Assembly: GCA_945872355.1 (NCBI GenBank)
Contig: CAMBZU010000017.1
Coordinates: forward strand, 1-48,549
Source: Chitinophaga pinensis
Lineage (GTDB): Bacteria; Bacteroidota; Bacteroidia; UBA4408
Reading direction: 5' to 3'
Length of the DNA stretch: 48,549 nt
A program made the position numbers and the translations under genes. Positions 44,890 to 48,549 of this stretch are shown here, piece by piece. Each line of letters starts with the position of its first letter. Positions within the stretch are counted from its first letter, which is position 1. Under the pieces are notes generated by a model, which saw only the letters and a program-made list of their open reading frames with translations, did not search any database and had not been told where the DNA came from.

Positions 44890-46512
44890 TTATAATTTTA
44901 GTCTAAGGCCTATATTTAAACCATAGGTAAATAACTTTTGTTGCACAGGATAATCAGCATTTGTAATTGATTTTAGAATATAGCTGCTGTGTGGTTCTAT
45001 TAATAAATCAAGTTTATCATTCAATCTGTAATTTGTTGAAATGCCAGCCGACAAACTCAAACCTGCGCGCTTTTTAAATGGATTTTGATTGTTATTACTT
45101 ACATCATTTGCAGCATAATTATAATTGGCAACTGTGCCTTTTTGCTTAAATAATAAATTGTAAATCACACCAGCTTGCAGCGCAATACCGCTGCGTTTGC
45201 CCAGCCACTTGTAACCAATCATGGCAGGAATAGCTATAAAAGTCATGCGCACATCATGCGTAATGGTATCTTTATGTGTTGTAACATAATCAAGGGTATC
45301 GTAAGTTTTATAAATAATATTTCCTTCAAAAGGATCAATGTATGTTACAAACTTTGTCGAGTCTATATAGTCTTCATGGCTTTGCCATTTATAGGCTATA
45401 GAGAACTTTTCTTGGCGTTGAGAAAAACTAATACCTGTATGAATAAAAATATTTTTAGTTACAAATAAATTAATCCGCATTAGCGCGCTATAAGCCAAAC
45501 GCAAACTTTCAGCACTATCTCTTCTTGAAATGTAATTTAGAGCTTGTTCATTTGTTCCTTTTAAGCGCCTCCCGGCAAATTCAGGAGATAGAAGCGCATC
45601 AAAAGCAATATAACCTTTAAATTTCTTTTGGCCATAAACAGTGTCAAAAGCGATAGGTGTTGCTTCACTATTCATAGCAGTTGCTTCAATGGATGCTGCG
45701 CTTTGCCCTGTATTTTCTTGCGTTGTATTATTCTTTTGATTACTATTTTCAACTTTTACAATGTTATTTTCAATTTGCTTGTCGCTTTCTTTTTGTGCTT
45801 TGGCCAAAGCTTTTTGTTCAGCTTTTAAAACTTTTTTCGATTTAGATAATACAAGAGTTGCAGTTAAAAATACAGGGTTTTCCATGCGATCATTAATTTG
45901 AATGTCATTATTTAAATCAAATAAAATGGCATTTACATCATGTGGCTTAATGCTTGCAAAGGCAAACAATGGTTTTTCTGTTGCTTTGTTTGTTGTATTT
46001 TCATGAATGGGGTAGATAGTTCCATTGTTTTCTTCGGCCCTTGTTTTTGTTGTTACAGCTGTATTTACTTTAGTTTCTGCAACAGCTGATTTTAATGCAA
46101 AAATGCTTGCTTGTTTTTGTTTAGCAAAACTATTTGCTGAGTTAATTATCGCATCATTATTTATTTTTTGATTCTTTTTTATTTCATTATTTTTAGTTTG
46201 CTTTAGCGCTTCATCATCATTAACAGCAATCTTTTTATAAGGTGTTTCAACATGCTTGTTTTTAAAAATAGCATGCAATTGATGAGCAGCTTGAACTTCA
46301 TTTTTTTTCAACATGCTAAATGCTGTAAGGCCACAAAAAATAAAAATATCTAATGCTATAAATAAATTAAAGCAATGTTTGAACCATATAAAAACTTCGC
46401 GCTTTTTGCGTTTCTTTTCTATACCAGCCCAAACCGAATCACTTACCTCTATGGTATGATCTTCTAATTTAGATCTTAGAAATTCTTCAAAATTATTTTC
46501 TCCGTTATTCAT
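44890..46512 (-). CDS. Dual-membrane-spanning anti-sigma-like protein with C-terminal outer-membrane beta-barrel
   Basis: 540 aa. Residues 1-45 are cytoplasmic and highly charged (EEFLRSKLEDHTIEVSDSVWAGIEKKRKKR). Residues about 46-68 are a membrane helix (HCFNLFIALDIFIFCGLTAFSML). About 70-300 is a Lys/Asn/Ala/Gln-rich, probably disordered periplasmic stretch. About 305-540 is a beta-barrel (FKGYIAFDALLSPEF, LMRINLFVTKNIFIHTGISFSQR, GIALQAGVIYNLL, ending YGLNIGLRLKL). The gene overlaps the sigma-factor gene by eight bases. This layout matches the dual membrane-spanning anti-sigma factors (Dma) described in Bacteroides thetaiotaomicron. Sequence relationship to those is unverified; sigma binding is inferred. 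Confidence 0.8.
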   Translation of the reverse strand: MNNGENNFEEFLRSKLEDHTIEVSDSVWAGIEKKRKKREVFIWFKHCFNLFIALDIFIFCGLTAFSMLKKNEVQAAHQLHAIFKNKHVETPYKKIAVNDDEALKQTKNNEIKKNQKINNDAIINSANSFAKQKQASIFALKSAVAETKVNTAVTTKTRAEENNGTIYPIHENTTNKATEKPLFAFASIKPHDVNAILFDLNNDIQINDRMENPVFLTATLVLSKSKKVLKAEQKALAKAQKESDKQIENNIVKVENSNQKNNTTQENTGQSAASIEATAMNSEATPIAFDTVYGQKKFKGYIAFDALLSPEFAGRRLKGTNEQALNYISRRDSAESLRLAYSALMRINLFVTKNIFIHTGISFSQRQEKFSIAYKWQSHEDYIDSTKFVTYIDPFEGNIIYKTYDTLDYVTTHKDTITHDVRMTFIAIPAMIGYKWLGKRSGIALQAGVIYNLLFKQKGTVANYNYAANDVSNNNQNPFKKRAGLSLSAGISTNYRLNDKLDLLIEPHSSYILKSITNADYPVQQKLFTYGLNIGLRLKL

Positions 46513-47050
46513 GGGTAACTTTCATTATTTGCTTACTAATAAATTTTTCTTTTAATGCATTTCTTGCTTTTAAAAACTGTGTTCTCGAAGTGCTTTCAGT
46601 AATATTTAGCATTTCTGCAATTTCCTTGTGGCTATATCCTTCAATAGCAAACAAGTTAAAAACAACACGGTAACCTTTTGGTAAAGTGCTAATCATTTCA
46701 ACTATTTCTTGCGCCCCTATTTTAGCTAACACACTTGGCGCAACTTGCGAATGATTTTGATGATGATCATTGGTGTCAGAAAATTTCAATTGCTTTACCC
46801 TTAAGGCCGATAAAGCCGTATTCACAAATATTCTGCGCATCCAACCTTCAAAAGAACCTTCGTTTCTAAAATGAATGATATTTGCAAAAATCTTTATAAA
46901 ACCTTCTTGTAAAACATCTTCAGCCTCGGCCTTGTCATTGATATAACGCATGCATACCGACAGCATTTTTCCTGCATAGGTATCATACAGCAGCTTTTGG
47001 CTTGCTGCCTGTTGTTTTTGACAATTGTATATTATTTCAGCCTCAGTCAT
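46505..47050 (-). CDS. ECF RNA polymerase sigma factor
   Basis: 181 aa. Region sigma-2 (about 14-85): LLYDTYAGKMLSVCMRYINDKAEAEDVLQEGFIKIF, with the typical helical core. Region sigma-4 (about 115-170): STLPKGYRVVFNLFAIEGYSHKEIAEMLNITESTSRTQFLKARNALK, the helix-turn-helix that reads the -35 element. It is the first gene of a three-gene unit with an anti-sigma-like trans-envelope protein and a T9SS cargo. The promoter upstream is unclear; autoregulation is typical of such systems but not shown here. Confidence 0.95.
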   Translation of the reverse strand: MTEAEIIYNCQKQQAASQKLLYDTYAGKMLSVCMRYINDKAEAEDVLQEGFIKIFANIIHFRNEGSFEGWMRRIFVNTALSALRVKQLKFSDTNDHHQNHSQVAPSVLAKIGAQEIVEMISTLPKGYRVVFNLFAIEGYSHKEIAEMLNITESTSRTQFLKARNALKEKFISKQIMKVTHE

Positions 47051-47271
47051 TAATTACATCGCCATAGTAATTGCTCATTCATTAGCTTAAAGATACCAAA
47101 AAGATAATTAATGTTGCCTGCAATTTATTTTTTTTGCCATCCTTAATTTATTCACAATGGTAAAACCATGCAAGCTAATGCCTATTGAGATGTTTTAACT
47201 CAATAAAAAGCAATCAAAATAGGCAATGAAATTAATTTTAACTGAAGCTGAAAACAAAAACAAAAACAAAA

Positions 47272-48243
47272 TCAATGCGCAGCGAGTTCATTTTCCTGCA
47301 TTTTTGCGAGGTAACTTTCTAGCTCAAAAAGTGAAGCAATGGCCACTTGTGAATAGTTTTGCGAACAGTTCTGAAAACCACCAGCATTGGTATTCCATAA
47401 TTGCATAATCATGGCCATATTGCCTACTTCGGGTTGCATTACATTTAGCGCTTTAGCCACATTTCCAGCGCCAGCGTGGTATACGTGCAATACAAGCAGT
47501 CTGTACCACAAATCAGTTTCACAATAAGCAATATTGTATTTTTCTAAAATTCTGTTGGTATAGGGCACACAAATGCTCGAAATAAGTTTGCAGGCAGCCA
47601 CAGCGCTTTTTTCTAAATTGCCTCTTTCATCAACTTTTCCATTAATTTTTAAACCATATTTTAAACCAACACTTTTCATTAATTGAAAAGGACCATAAGC
47701 ACCAACCGTTGATTTAGCCAATTTACCCGGGCTTTCAATCAATAAAATAGCTTGAGCATAAAAAGGATCAACGCCTTGTTTTTTAAAAATCACATTGCTT
47801 TTTTCAATATCAGAAACTACGCTACTTACATTGTAAAAATGGTTGCGCCCCATGGCATACATCACGCGCTTATCGCAAGTAAATCCTTGGCTAACTCTTA
47901 AACTATCTTTAAAATTATCTTTTTGTATATCGCTGTATTGCTCATAAGTTGAGGCAGGCAGCGTGCCAAGTATAACTTTTTCAGGCGAAGCATAAAATAC
48001 AAAAGTGTCTTTCGAGGTGTTCATCAGTTTTCTCCAAAAAATTGTTCTGGCAACCGTATCAAGTCTTTCAGCTTGTAATTCGTGGCAATAAACAAAACTG
48101 CTATTGCGCCTTACATCCTTCAGCTTAGCCTCATTATTAATGGCTTTTTCAGATGTATTGATGTTGCTACTGCCGTTAAACAAAAACAAAGTGAAAGTAA
48201 ATAAACAGGTAATTTTTATAAACTGAAATATATTGCGCAACAT
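47272..48243 (-). CDS. Lytic-transglycosylase-like SLT-domain protein
   Basis: 323 aa. Membrane/secretion signal at about 8-24 (FIKITCLFTFTLFLFNG). A first domain of unclear relation (about 50-125) is followed by an SLT/lysozyme-like domain (about 150-290). The likely catalytic Glu is E170 in AILLIESPGK, followed by the VGAYGPFQLM motif (usual form VGLMQLM). Then comes a region with HVYHAGAGNVAKALN matching the end of the fold. It would cleave peptidoglycan between MurNAc and GlcNAc. The motif differs from classical SLT, so activity needs proof. A -7 box lies just upstream of its ATG. Confidence 0.75.
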   Translation of the reverse strand: MLRNIFQFIKITCLFTFTLFLFNGSSNINTSEKAINNEAKLKDVRRNSSFVYCHELQAERLDTVARTIFWRKLMNTSKDTFVFYASPEKVILGTLPASTYEQYSDIQKDNFKDSLRVSQGFTCDKRVMYAMGRNHFYNVSSVVSDIEKSNVIFKKQGVDPFYAQAILLIESPGKLAKSTVGAYGPFQLMKSVGLKYGLKINGKVDERGNLEKSAVAACKLISSICVPYTNRILEKYNIAYCETDLWYRLLVLHVYHAGAGNVAKALNVMQPEVGNMAMIMQLWNTNAGGFQNCSQNYSQVAIASLFELESYLAKMQENELAAH

Positions 48244-48263
48244 GAGGTTATTTTTAATTTATT

Positions 48264-48271
48264 CAAACCTA
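48264..48271 (-). promoter_or_regulatory. Bacteroidota -7 box (TAGGTTTG on the minus strand)
   Basis: CAAACCTA on the plus strand reads TAGGTTTG on the minus strand, 20 bp upstream of the ATG at 48243. A TTG (plus CAA at 48293-48295) 21 bp further upstream could be the -33 element. Predicted leader about 17 nt. Confidence 0.55.
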
Positions 48272-48396
48272 AAAGTAAGGCGCAGGGTTACACAATTGCA
48301 GGTTTAGCTAATATGTTATTAACTATTATTAGTGAATTAATAAAAAAGTAACAATTTTATTTTGGGCAAATCAATTGATTCAACCAAGGCTTTGGT

Positions 48397-48549
48397 TGTA
48401 TCGTAACCCTCCCCAAAATTTGGACAGTTTAAAATTAGAAAATTATTAACTTTAAACTAAAAAACAGAATGAAAAAGCAAAAATTTAGCGAGGCACAAAT
48501 TTTAAAAGCCCTAAAAGAGTATGAAGCGGGAAAAAATGTGATGGATATT
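48397..48549 (+). mobile_element. Left end of an IS3-family-like insertion sequence (continues past the window)
   Basis: A probable left terminal region reads gtaaccctccccaaaatttg, about 65 bp before a transposase OrfA start. The exact boundary is uncertain (48397-48405) because the right end and target duplication are outside the window. A hairpin CAACCAA-ggct-TTGGTTG (48381-48398) abuts the edge. Confidence 0.6.
48469..48549 (+). CDS. IS3-family transposase OrfA, N-terminal 27 residues
   Basis: The ATG at 48469 opens MKKQKFSEAQILKALKEYEAG followed by KNVMDI, where the window ends. This is the start of the IS3/IS911-type OrfA helix-turn-helix (pattern MKKxRFSExQIxxALKExExG). Normally a second frame, OrfB with the integrase core, follows by -1 frameshifting; that is not visible here. 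Confidence 0.8.
   Translation, partial: MKKQKFSEAQILKALKEYEAGKNVMDI

Noticed and set aside
47226-47408. Plus-strand frame near a run of aacaaa repeats
   Set aside because: It is mostly antisense to the end of the SLT gene and begins in a simple repeat.

Overview
The window looks like the chromosome of a Bacteroidota bacterium. The DNA is AT-rich. Three secreted proteins end in type IX secretion (T9SS) type-A C-terminal sorting domains. There are two TonB-dependent receptors with carboxypeptidase-like N-terminal domains, and Rho has the long low-complexity insert common in this phylum. Upstream of many genes sits the Bacteroidota -7 promoter box TAnnTTTG, rather than an E. coli -10 box and a strong Shine-Dalgarno. 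The class cannot be fixed from sequence alone; a Chitinophagia/Sphingobacteriia-like lineage fits.

Layout. 1-0.8 kb: 5' part of a TonB-dependent receptor, divergent from an MntR-type metalloregulator. 1.6-5.0 kb: leftward group rho-yggS-eamA. 5.3-8.4 kb: T9SS-exported Ycf48/BNR-like repeat protein with a strong terminator. 8.6-9.9 kb: der. 10.5-18.8 kb: giant (2762 aa) T9SS surface protein built from about 900-residue modules. 19.2-20.7 kb: 54-aa membrane protein facing purD. 20.8-25.2 kb: pyruvate dehydrogenase E1-alpha and E2, a CBS-domain protein and a BamA/TamA-like outer-membrane protein. 25.3-32.1 kb (leftward): DsbA/FrnE-like oxidoreductase, RhlE helicase, acyltransferase, Sua5, TonB receptor. 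32.5-33.9 kb: mqnA (futalosine menaquinone route) and a secreted orphan. 34.2-37.6 kb (leftward): dnaA and a UshA-like 5'-nucleotidase split into two genes. 37.8-43.3 kb: tight six-gene rightward operon (thioesterase, M1 peptidase, MFS, CoA-binding, MOSC, DUF1653). 43.3-47.1 kb (leftward): ECF sigma factor, a trans-envelope anti-sigma/beta-barrel fusion and a T9SS protein. 47.3-48.2 kb: SLT-type transglycosylase. The right edge enters an IS3-family element.

The two items most worth following are these. (1) The ECF sigma / dual-membrane-spanning protein / T9SS cargo operon at 43.3-47.1 kb looks like a system that signals from the outer membrane to RNA polymerase; related 'Dma' anti-sigma factors are known in Bacteroides. 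(2) A family of short intergenic elements has terminal inverted repeats: two copies are exactly 124 bp and a third is longer and diverged. No CRISPR array, tRNA, rRNA, prophage or obvious defence island was seen. Much of the window is housekeeping.
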